Shown here in pieces: positions 1 through 5,721 of a stretch of 10,579 bases of DNA. The translations under genes were made by a program, and so were the position numbers. The stretch lies in assembly GCA_003141795.1 (NCBI GenBank), contig PLNO01000211.1, positions 1 through 10,579 on the forward strand, given 5' to 3'. This DNA comes from Spirochaetaceae bacterium (GTDB lineage: Bacteria > Spirochaetota > Spirochaetia > SZUA-6 > Fen-1364). Numbering within the stretch: position 1 is the first letter of the stretch; every line of letters begins with the position of its first letter. Below the pieces are notes generated by a model that searched no databases, was not told the origin of the DNA, and worked only from the letters and a program-made list of their open reading frames with translations.

Positions 1-295
1 GCGCCTCGGCGTTGAGCGCCATGGTCGCGATCCCGTCCACCTTCTGGGCGATGGAGGTTTCCATGTACTTGATCATGTCGTCGAGGCTGAGGGCGGTCGG
101 GCCGATATAGTCGACCTGCGCGCCGAACTTGACGCCTCCGGCGTTCCAGCCATTTTCCACCACGTCCCAGTACGGGTTCGCCATGAGAGGCGTGACAAAG
201 ACGAAATGGGGCTGCTTGGGGGCCGCAAAGCCCGCAACCGCCACCATCGACAGGACGATGAGAACAACGACCGATTTTCGCCAACTCGTAGTCAT
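1..295 (-). CDS. Sugar ABC transporter substrate-binding protein, N-terminal part (cut by left edge)
   Basis: The 98 visible codons begin at an ATG with AGGAGG (301-306) five bases upstream. Residues 1-25 look like a secretion signal: MTTSWRK, a hydrophobic run, then an A-x-A-type site near GFAAP. No lipobox cysteine is visible, so export as a soluble periplasmic protein, or an unrecognised anchor, is likely. The mature start (FVFVTPLMANPYWDVVENGW) and the later KVDGIATMALNAEA are typical of the periplasmic binding protein fold of ribose/xylose/inositol type (RbsB-like, Peripla_BP_4). The protein should bind a sugar or polyol and deliver it to the permease encoded 109 bp upstream on the same strand. 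The substrate cannot be read from this fragment. The C-terminus lies beyond the window, as may an ATPase gene for the system. Confidence 0.88.
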   Translation of the reverse strand, partial: MTTSWRKSVVVLIVLSMVAVAGFAAPKQPHFVFVTPLMANPYWDVVENGWNAGGVKFGAQVDYIGPTALSLDDMIKYMETSIAQKVDGIATMALNAEA

Positions 296-404
296 TTCTT
301 CCTCCTCTTCGGATTTCTTGATGTGTTCCCGCTCCCGATCATGCGACGGGGCCTGGCAGGGGGAACTGCCGTCAGGGACCGCCGTGTCGACGACAGAAGT
401 CCTT

Positions 405-1430
405 TCACCTCCTTCCCTCGACGTGCTTCTGTTCGTTCCGGGAAACCGAACGCATCATCCTGCGCCGCTGGTACTGATCCAGCGTGACGGCGAAGATGAT
501 GATGACACCGACGACGACCTGTTCGTAGTAGGCGGGGATCCTCAACAGCACCAGGGCGCTGACGAGGATCCCGGTGAGGATCGTTCCGATGACCGTTCCG
601 ACGATCGTTCCGTAGCCGCCGAACATGCTCGTGCCGCCTATGATCGTGGAGGCGATGACGGTCATCTCCAGCGCCACACCGGCGCCGGGCTCGGCGGAGT
701 TGAGACGGCCGAGCATGAGCACGCCCGCGATGCCTGCGCAGAATCCTGTGAATACGAAGACCAGGAGCCGGACCCTGTCGCTGTTGATCCCCGTCAGCCG
801 CGCGGCCTCGGCGTTGCCACCGACCGCCCGCACTTCACGTCCGAAGACGGTGCGGTTCAGGATGAAGGCGGAGAAGATCGCCAGGACGACGAGGATGTAC
901 ACGGCATTCGGGATGGGACCGATCTTTCCGACCCCGATGTCCTGCATCGCCTGCGGCATGGGGTAGATGGGTCGTCCCATGGTGATGACGTAGACCAGCC
1001 CGCGTCCCACGTACATCGTCCCCAGGGTCACGATGAAGGAAGGAATCCGGAGCCTGACGGTCATCAAGCCATTGAGGAACCCCATGAGGAGCCCTGTGCC
1101 GAGGCCGACGAGGATGCCCACGGGAACGGGAGCGCCGTGCACGAGGGCCAGGCCCGTGGTACAACTCGCAAGGCCGAGGATCGAGCCGACGGAGAGATCG
1201 ATCTCCCGCGCGACAAGGATGAAGGTCATCCCCATGGCGACGATTGCCGTGAGGGAGACCGCACGGGCGATGCTGATGAAGTTGTAGTAGCTGAAGAATA
1301 CCGGGTTGATCAGGCCGACAACGACCACGATGAGAATCAGAGGCATGAGGATGGTCGACTCTCGGAAGGAGAATATCCAGCGCAGCCATGATTTCGAGGC
1401 ACGCTTCTCTGTGGCTATTCCTTCGGGCAT
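405..1430 (-). CDS. RbsC-type sugar ABC transporter permease
   Basis: A 341-residue hydrophobic protein of the BPD_transp_2 family (RbsC/XylH-like), which forms the membrane channel of a sugar importer. About eight to ten membrane spans are visible. Residues 68-85 (GMTFILVAREIDLSVGSI) carry the family hallmark after the second span, and residues 197-215 (GREVRAVGGNAEAARLTGI) form the cytoplasmic coupling loop that contacts the ATPase. An upstream in-frame extension to 1538 is possible, but the start at 1430 is preferred because GGAGG lies eight bases upstream and the protein then has the usual family length. The gene comes first in its unit and is followed by the binding protein; no ATPase gene is visible. 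A strong promoter lies about 100 bp upstream. Family assignment is firm, substrate unknown. Confidence 0.93.
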   Translation of the reverse strand: MPEGIATEKRASKSWLRWIFSFRESTILMPLILIVVVVGLINPVFFSYYNFISIARAVSLTAIVAMGMTFILVAREIDLSVGSILGLASCTTGLALVHGAPVPVGILVGLGTGLLMGFLNGLMTVRLRIPSFIVTLGTMYVGRGLVYVITMGRPIYPMPQAMQDIGVGKIGPIPNAVYILVVLAIFSAFILNRTVFGREVRAVGGNAEAARLTGINSDRVRLLVFVFTGFCAGIAGVLMLGRLNSAEPGAGVALEMTVIASTIIGGTSMFGGYGTIVGTVIGTILTGILVSALVLLRIPAYYEQVVVGVIIIFAVTLDQYQRRRMMRSVSRNEQKHVEGRR

Positions 1431-1488
1431 TTTCCGTTCCTCCGATGATCCAGCGGCATTGGTCATTACTCTGCTTGATCGAATTAGA

Positions 1489-1504
1489 ACAGTATTTGAA
1501 CTGT
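1489..1504. promoter_or_regulatory. Candidate operator dyad in the permease leader
   Basis: ACAGT-N6-ACTGT is a short perfect inverted repeat just downstream of the predicted start of the permease transcript. Its position suits a repressor operator. Five-base arms can occur by chance, so this is tentative and the binding protein is unknown. Confidence 0.3.
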
Positions 1505-1526
1505 ATCCTCGCTCTAATAGCGTGAT

Positions 1527-1555
1527 ATTAAACTCCACCCACTGCTATTTGTCAA
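1527..1555 (-). promoter_or_regulatory. Sigma-70-type promoter for the permease/binding-protein unit
   Basis: On the minus strand a perfect -35 box TTGACA (1550-1555) is followed after exactly 17 bases by TTTAAT (1527-1532), five of six to consensus. It lies in an AT-rich divergent intergenic region. Transcription would begin near 1520 and give a leader of about 90 nt before the permease ATG. Confidence 0.65.
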
Positions 1556-1667
1556 ATTTATTTTAAATAGAAGTTCTATATATAACAAAAATACATTTCA
1601 TAACATCGAGCACATCACTTTCGCAGAGCCTCTTTTCGCCGCACCGCGAGCGGGATATGATCGACGC

Positions 1668-2543
1668 ATGATCGATTTTCGGTCCATTGCGCTCTCCGGG
1701 CCTCTTGCGGACATCCTTTCCGAGCCGCTCGCGACGGGCGTGGATGTCGCACTGCACTGGCTCGGCCAGGCGGGGTTCGCCCTGCGAACCGGCTCGCGTC
1801 TGCTCCTGATCGACCCTTATCTCTCCGATTCGCTTGCGACGAAGTACAGAGGCACGGAGTTCCCCCACGTGCGGATGATGCCCGCCCCCGTGGCTGCCTC
1901 TGAGCTCGGCGGCGTCGATGCCGTCCTCTGCACGCATCGGCATTCCGATCATATGGACTCCGAGACTCTCGGCCCCCTTGCCGTGGGCAACCCCTCGTGC
2001 AGGTTCGTCGTTCCACGAGCTCACCGGGTCCATGCGGTATCGCTGGGCCTTGCTGCGGCGAACATCGTCGGCTTGAATGCCGGGGATCGCGTGGACCTCG
2101 GGATGGGGATCAGCGTGGAGGCAGTACCGTCCGCGCACGAAACTCTCGCGACGAACGAGCGGGGGGAGAACTTGTACCTCGGGTACGTCCTGCGGATCGG
2201 GGGGCTGACCCTCTACCATTCGGGGGACTGCGTTCCCTATGACGGGCTGTCTGAGAAGCTGCGCGTGCTCGGCATCGACGTTGCCCTGCTCCCCGTCAAT
2301 GGACGAAGCGCGTATCTCAGCCAGAAGGGTATCGCGGGCAATTTTACGGCAGAGGAGGCGGCATCGCTCTGCCGTTCGGCGGGAATACCGCTCCTCCTCT
2401 GCCATCATTTCGGGATGTTCGCCCCTAATACGGTGGACGAAGGGGACGCGCGGCGTGCTCTCGCCGCGTTCGACGGCGCACCGCGCGTCGAGCTCGCGTC
2501 GGTCGGCACGTCGGTGCTTTTGGGAAAACGAATCCGAGGCTGA
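1668..2543 (+). CDS. Metallo-beta-lactamase-fold hydrolase, UlaG-like
   Basis: A 291-residue protein of the metallo-beta-lactamase superfamily, in the group with L-ascorbate-6-phosphate lactonase (UlaG) and other COG2220-type hydrolases. The metal motif is THRHSDHMD (H90, H92, D94, H95). Further likely ligands are H157 (SAHE), D187 (YHSGDCVPY) and the CHHFGMF pair H246/H247. The N-terminus (HWLGQAGFAL, then LLLIDPYLSDS) is the usual first strand pair. The likely chemistry is hydrolysis of a lactone or another cyclic sugar-derived bond, and it could open a ring in the pathway of the neighbouring operon. It is divergent from the transport unit and convergent with the DeoR gene, with six bases between the stops. 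No good ribosome binding site is seen before the ATG, so the exact start is less certain than the family. Confidence 0.85.
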   Translation: MIDFRSIALSGPLADILSEPLATGVDVALHWLGQAGFALRTGSRLLLIDPYLSDSLATKYRGTEFPHVRMMPAPVAASELGGVDAVLCTHRHSDHMDSETLGPLAVGNPSCRFVVPRAHRVHAVSLGLAAANIVGLNAGDRVDLGMGISVEAVPSAHETLATNERGENLYLGYVLRIGGLTLYHSGDCVPYDGLSEKLRVLGIDVALLPVNGRSAYLSQKGIAGNFTAEEAASLCRSAGIPLLLCHHFGMFAPNTVDEGDARRALAAFDGAPRVELASVGTSVLLGKRIRG

Positions 2544-2549
2544 CCGGGA

Positions 2550-3344
2550 TCAGCCGGGGATCTCCCTCCCCGCGATGACCTCGATGCCGCCCTCTTCCAG
2601 GGTCTTCTTGTCGGGTTCCGCGATGGAATCAGTGACGACGGTGTCGATGTCCTCGATTGCTGCGAACCGGGCGAAGGAGTTGCGGCCGAGCTTGCTCTGG
2701 TCGAAGAGGAGCACGACCTTCGCGGCGATCGCCATCATGCGCTTCTTCGTTTCCGCGTGGCCCAGGTCGGGGGTGCTCGCCCCCTTCTCCAGGGAGAAGC
2801 TGTTCACGCCCATGAAGGCCTTGTCCACGGTGAGCCCGGCGAGCATGTCGCCGCTGGCGGCGTCCTGCGACACGGTGCAGTGGAAGCGCTTGCGGACGAG
2901 CCCGCCCATGAGCACGATCCTCACGGATTCGTACTCTTCCAGCAGCTGGGCGATGGCGAGGTCGTTGGTGACGACGGTGATGTCGCGTTTCCGGTCCAGG
3001 AGCCTCGCCAGCTCGAGCACCGTGGTCCCCGTGTCGAGCACGACGGTGTCTCCGTCGTCGATGAGCTGAATGGCGAGCTCCGCGACCCTGCGCTTGGCGT
3101 CGAGATTTTCGATGCCGCGCGCGTGCATGTCCGTCTCCTGACCCGTCTTGCTCTTCACCATGGCGCCGCCATGGGTGCGTACGAGCAGACCCGCGTTCTC
3201 CAGGTCCCGCAGGTCATTGCGGATGGTGGCGCTGGAAACCTTGAACAGCTCGCAGAGCTCGACGACGGTCGCCTTGCGCTCGGCGGCGATGTGCTCGAGG
3301 ATCTTCTGCTTTCTCTCTTCGACGAACATGTCGCCGCTGTTCAT
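2550..3344 (-). CDS. DeoR/GlpR-family transcriptional regulator
   Basis: With the ATG at 3344 the protein has 264 residues, normal for the family. Residues 6-62 form the DeoR winged helix-turn-helix (MFVEERKQKILEHI, VSSATIRNDLRDLENAGLLVRTHGGA). Residues 75-250 are the DeoR sensor domain of the phosphosugar-isomerase fold, with the ligand-loop pattern LDTGTT (104-108) and FDQSKLGR (214-221). Such proteins usually repress sugar operons and are released by a phosphorylated intermediate. It is the last gene of the operon and overlaps the aldolase stop by ATGA, so autoregulation is likely. The frame is open upstream to 3458 inside the aldolase gene, but that part does not look like DeoR. An ATG at 3329 is an alternative start. 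The target operator is not known. Confidence 0.92.
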   Translation of the reverse strand: MNSGDMFVEERKQKILEHIAAERKATVVELCELFKVSSATIRNDLRDLENAGLLVRTHGGAMVKSKTGQETDMHARGIENLDAKRRVAELAIQLIDDGDTVVLDTGTTVLELARLLDRKRDITVVTNDLAIAQLLEEYESVRIVLMGGLVRKRFHCTVSQDAASGDMLAGLTVDKAFMGVNSFSLEKGASTPDLGHAETKKRMMAIAAKVVLLFDQSKLGRNSFARFAAIEDIDTVVTDSIAEPDKKTLEEGGIEVIAGREIPG

Positions 3345-4009
3345 TGCGACGGGCCCTTGCCCCCCCGTATAGCGTTGACCATCTTCACCGCGGCCCGGCA
3401 GTTCTCCCTGATCTGGTCCCACCGCTTTTCCGCGATGGCTTCCCGTGAGGCGATCCATGTTCCACCGACGCAGAAGATGATGTCGGCGGCCAGATAGTCG
3501 GGGAGGTTCGCGACAGTGACGCCACCCGTCGGCATGAACTTCACGCCGGTGTGAACGTAGGGCCCCGAGAGCGCCTTGATGGTTTTCAGCCCGCCGAAGG
3601 CTTCCGCGGGGAAAAACTTCAAGTATTTCGCCCCCAGGCTGAGCGCCTGTTCGATCTCCGAGGGGGTGACCACTCCGGGAATGAAGGGCAGGCCGGCGCG
3701 TCCCGCTTCGGCAAGCACGTCAGGATTCAATCCGGGGGCGACGCCGAAGCGCGCCCCGGCCTCCACCGCACGGCGAACGGTCTCCGTCGTGAGAAGCGTG
3801 CCTGCGCCGAGTGTAAGTCCGGGTCTCTGCGCCGCTATCTTCGCGATCACTTCCGCCGCGGCCGCCGTTCGGAACGTGATCTCCGCAACCGGCAATCCGC
3901 CCTCGATCAGCGCGTCCGCCAGAGGCAACGCCGACGCGGCATCGTCGATGGCGATCACGGGGATCACCACGCAGCGTCTGATCGCTTCGAATACATCGTC
4001 ACCCTTCAC
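3341..4009 (-). CDS. eda: KDPG/KHG aldolase (2-dehydro-3-deoxy-phosphogluconate aldolase)
   Basis: A 222-residue class I aldolase that cleaves 2-keto-3-deoxy-6-phosphogluconate, or the related 4-hydroxy-2-oxoglutarate or phosphogalactonate, to pyruvate and an aldehyde. The key residues are all present: E43 and R47 in EITFRT, K131 (Schiff-base lysine) in YLKFFPAEA, the GAGT turn at 68-71, and the phosphate-binding PTGGV at 160-164. The start is taken as GTG at 4009 because AGGAGG (4015-4020) lies five bases upstream and the protein then has family length. An ATG-started extension to 4105 would read through the inverted-repeat element and has no family resemblance. The gene overlaps the DeoR gene by ATGA. 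It is separated from the upstream dehydrogenase gene by the only sizeable gap in the operon. The exact substrate depends on the pathway and could be a stereoisomer of KDPG. Confidence 0.93.
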   Translation of the reverse strand: MKGDDVFEAIRRCVVIPVIAIDDAASALPLADALIEGGLPVAEITFRTAAAAEVIAKIAAQRPGLTLGAGTLLTTETVRRAVEAGARFGVAPGLNPDVLAEAGRAGLPFIPGVVTPSEIEQALSLGAKYLKFFPAEAFGGLKTIKALSGPYVHTGVKFMPTGGVTVANLPDYLAADIIFCVGGTWIASREAIAEKRWDQIRENCRAAVKMVNAIRGGKGPSQ

Positions 4010-4014
4010 TGTGG

Positions 4015-4020
4015 CCTCCT
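4015..4020 (-). promoter_or_regulatory. Shine-Dalgarno site that fixes the GTG start of the aldolase
   Basis: AGGAGG on the minus strand lies five bases before GTG at 4009. It is the best ribosome site in the operon. It partly overlaps the direct repeat at 4017-4028, so the element insertion ended a few bases upstream of it. Confidence 0.75.
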
Positions 4021-4028
4021 CGATGCGG
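4017..4028. repeat. Direct repeat flanking inverted-repeat element A, left copy
   Basis: TCCTCGATGCGG is found here and again, identical over 12 bp, at 4146-4157. The two copies bracket element A and look like a target-site duplication. The last two bases (GG) may belong to the element, since copy B also starts GGAAAT. Confidence 0.65.
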
Positions 4029-4145
4029 AAATTCTCAGTATGCGTCACCTTATGCGCACTTCTCATTTTGTCCCCTGTTTTCGGGCCCGTTTGGCAACTA
4101 TTCACTCATCCCCAAAGCCCTTATGGTCCAAAATGAGAAGTGCTG
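4027..4145. mobile_element. 119-bp MITE-like inverted-repeat element, copy A
   Basis: The arms GCACTTCTCATTTTG (4056-4070) and CAAAATGAGAAGTGC (4129-4143) are perfect 15-bp inverted repeats, separated by 58 bases. Left of the inner arm is a second, imperfect version of the same motif (TTCTCAGTATG, 4032-4042), so the left end carries two repeats and the right end one. An equally long relative is at 9823-9941. No reading frame for a transposase is present, so movement would need an enzyme encoded elsewhere. Two repeats at an end resemble IS21-family ends, but the family is not established. In the operon transcript the arms would pair into a long stem in the leader of the aldolase gene. Confidence 0.65.
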
Positions 4146-4157
4146 TCCTCGATGCGG
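4146..4157. repeat. Direct repeat flanking inverted-repeat element A, right copy
   Basis: This is the second identical copy of TCCTCGATGCGG, directly after the right end of element A. Before insertion this sequence would have led directly into the ribosome binding site of the aldolase. Confidence 0.65.
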
Positions 4158-4167
4158 TGCACTCTAT

Positions 4168-4257
4168 CATTTTCCCCCGCCGCACGCGAGTGCGGCATTA
4201 TCTTCCCCCGCCGCACGCGAGTGCGGCATTATCTTCCCCCGCCGCGCGCGAGAGCGG
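4168..4257 (-). repeat. 31-bp tandem hairpin repeat at the 3' end of the 2-hydroxyacid dehydrogenase gene
   Basis: Three consecutive units start at 4168 (28 bp), 4196 (31 bp) and 4227 (31 bp). Each contains a GC hairpin. The two outer-lying copies have a perfect 7-bp stem (GCCGCAC / GTGCGGC at 4179-4196 and 4210-4227) closed by four bases, GCGA as read on the plus strand. The third unit is the end of the coding region itself (ALARGGGR plus stop) with an imperfect stem. The array therefore looks like duplication of the gene's own tail into the intergenic space. No run of T follows the stems on the minus strand, so simple intrinsic termination is not indicated. RNA stabilisation or pausing between cistrons is a possible role. 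Confidence 0.75.
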
Positions 4258-5164
4258 CCAGGAGGTTGTCCACCGCGATGCGTGTGGCACGGGATACACT
4301 CTCCGCTGTGAACGCCCCGATGTGCGGCGTCGTTACCACGCGGTCGTGGCGTAACAGCGGAGTCATCTCGGGCGGCTCTTTTGCGTAGGCGTCCACGCCA
4401 TACCCGCCGAGCCTCCCCGCCTCCAGGGCGCGGAGGACTGCGGCGTCATCGACGAGCCCGGCCCGGGCCGTGTTGACGAGGAACGCCCCCCTCTTCATGC
4501 CCGAGAGCGCCTCATCGTCGATGAGCGGCTTCTCCCCCGCCGTGTGCGGGCAGTGGAGCGTGACGACGTCCGACGAGCGCAGAAGCTCCGAACGCTCCGC
4601 ATAGCGGAAGGAGGGGGAAGGGGACCACGCTGGATCGGGAAACGCGTCGAAGCCGAGCACGCTCATGTCCATGGCCAGGGCGAAACGGGCAACGAGCTTG
4701 CCGATCCGACCCGTCCCGATGACGCCGAGCGTCCGGCCCTCGAGCTCGATGCCCTGCCTCCGTTCCCATCCGCCCGCCTTCATGCCGGCGCTGCTTTCGG
4801 GGAGGGACCGCGCGAGTGACAACATGAGCCCGAGGGCGAGCTCCGCGACGCCGCGCGCGTTGGCGCCGTCCGCGCGCAGGACCTCGATCCCGCGGCGCTT
4901 GCACGCGGCGAGGTCCACCGAGTCGACGCCTGTGCCGTTGCGGCTGATGGCGCGCAGGCTCGTCGCGGCGGCGAGCACGGTGTCCGTGATCTTTTCGACG
5001 CCGGCGAGCCAGCCGACGCAGCCCGGCACGAGCCGCAGGAGCTCAGCCTCGTCAGGAGCGACGCCCGGCGTGCAGAACACGACCTCATAGCCGGCCGCTT
5101 TCAGCGAGGAGAGCGCCGGGTCCCCGCCCCTGGTGAGGGAGCGCGGTGTGACGAGGATCTTCAT
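4229..5164 (-). CDS. D-isomer-specific 2-hydroxyacid dehydrogenase (SerA/HPR-like)
   Basis: A 311-residue NAD(P)-dependent dehydrogenase that interconverts a 2-keto acid and a D-2-hydroxy acid. The cofactor site is GTGRIGK (G150, G152, G155). The catalytic set is R234 (NTARAGLVD), E263 (YAKEPP) and H281 (TPHIG). The SRNGTGVDSVD stretch (74-84) is the usual substrate-domain signature. There is no C-terminal ACT domain, so it is of the short kind rather than a regulated 3-phosphoglycerate dehydrogenase. The ATG overlaps the stop of the isomerase gene (ATGA), with GGAG eleven bases upstream. Its role here could be to oxidise or reduce a sugar-acid intermediate. The end of the gene is part of the 31-bp repeat array, so its last residues (GGGR) may be recent. 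The substrate is not predictable from motifs alone. Confidence 0.9.
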   Translation of the reverse strand: MKILVTPRSLTRGGDPALSSLKAAGYEVVFCTPGVAPDEAELLRLVPGCVGWLAGVEKITDTVLAAATSLRAISRNGTGVDSVDLAACKRRGIEVLRADGANARGVAELALGLMLSLARSLPESSAGMKAGGWERRQGIELEGRTLGVIGTGRIGKLVARFALAMDMSVLGFDAFPDPAWSPSPSFRYAERSELLRSSDVVTLHCPHTAGEKPLIDDEALSGMKRGAFLVNTARAGLVDDAAVLRALEAGRLGGYGVDAYAKEPPEMTPLLRHDRVVTTPHIGAFTAESVSRATRIAVDNLLAALARGGGR

Positions 5165-5721
5165 TGTCGTACGATCTCCACTTTGCCCGCCCTCTTGAAC
5201 ACACGAGTCGGGAAGCCTTCCTTTTCGATGTCCCCGTAGTTATGACCGGCATTCCCCGGGTACACGCAGAGGGAGATGAGCGGCTCGTCGCCTGAGTTCA
5301 CCGTTCGATGGGCCCAATACGGGGGGACGTAGCAGAGGTGCCCGGGGTAGAAAGGCTCGTGGGCGCTCTTACCGTCGGAGAGCTTCATCAGCATGTAGCC
5401 CACGCCGCGGAGGCAGAGGTAGATCTCCGCCGTGTCGGGCACCTCGTGGTAGTGCCCTTTGGTCATGAAGCATTCCCCACCCACGGTGCCGGGGTAGGTC
5501 TTGCTGATGCAGAACATCAGCTGCCCGTTGTCCAGCGGGACCTTGCCTTCGAAGACCTCGTAGTGGACGGGGTCTCCCTGCGCGATGAGCGCCTCCAGCG
5601 CCTTGGCGTCCTTGTAGTGCCCGCGCATGCTCGACGCGAGCCGGATCACGTGCGACTGCGGGTCCTTCATGAGCCCGTTGACGAGGTCCAGGTCCATGCC
5701 GAACGGCATCATTTCCTTCAT
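5161..5721 (-). CDS. Cupin-type phosphosugar isomerase (archaeal-type glucose-6-phosphate isomerase family)
   Basis: A 186-residue single cupin domain matching the metal-dependent phosphoglucose isomerase family (PF06560), first known from Pyrococcus. The sequence CFMTKGHYHEVPDTAEIYLC carries the metal ligands H90, H92 and E99; H138 (YWAHRT) is the fourth. The lead-in YPGTVGGE and the later FYPGHLCYVPPYWAH are characteristic. The likely reaction is aldose-ketose isomerisation of a phosphorylated sugar, such as fructose-6-phosphate/glucose-6-phosphate or an isomer produced by the upstream kinase. The start is the ATG at 5721, overlapping the kinase stop (ATGA), with AAGGAG and AAGGG upstream. 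A frame extension to 5742 starts within the kinase gene and is unlikely. A dedicated cupin isomerase next to an FGGY kinase is unusual and suggests a substrate other than ordinary glucose-6-phosphate. Confidence 0.88.
   Translation of the reverse strand: MKEMMPFGMDLDLVNGLMKDPQSHVIRLASSMRGHYKDAKALEALIAQGDPVHYEVFEGKVPLDNGQLMFCISKTYPGTVGGECFMTKGHYHEVPDTAEIYLCLRGVGYMLMKLSDGKSAHEPFYPGHLCYVPPYWAHRTVNSGDEPLISLCVYPGNAGHNYGDIEKEGFPTRVFKRAGKVEIVRQ

Noticed and set aside
355..370. GGCAG-N6-CTGCC stem between the permease and binding-protein genes
   Set aside because: A 5-bp stem without a T run or a repeat elsewhere is within chance for GC-rich DNA.
129..1391. 420-codon plus-strand open frame opposite the permease
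   Set aside because: It is low-complexity (many D, E, R and H) and lies antisense to a clear membrane protein, as expected from GC-rich codon bias. It has no ribosome site and no known domain.
4168..4257. Possible CRISPR array
   Set aside because: Three near-identical units follow each other with no spacers, and one is coding. It is a tandem duplication.
4123..4388. Small plus-strand frames with repeated PRRTRVRHYLPPP-like peptides
   Set aside because: The peptide repeats are only the 31-bp hairpin array read on the other strand. There is no ribosome site and no family.
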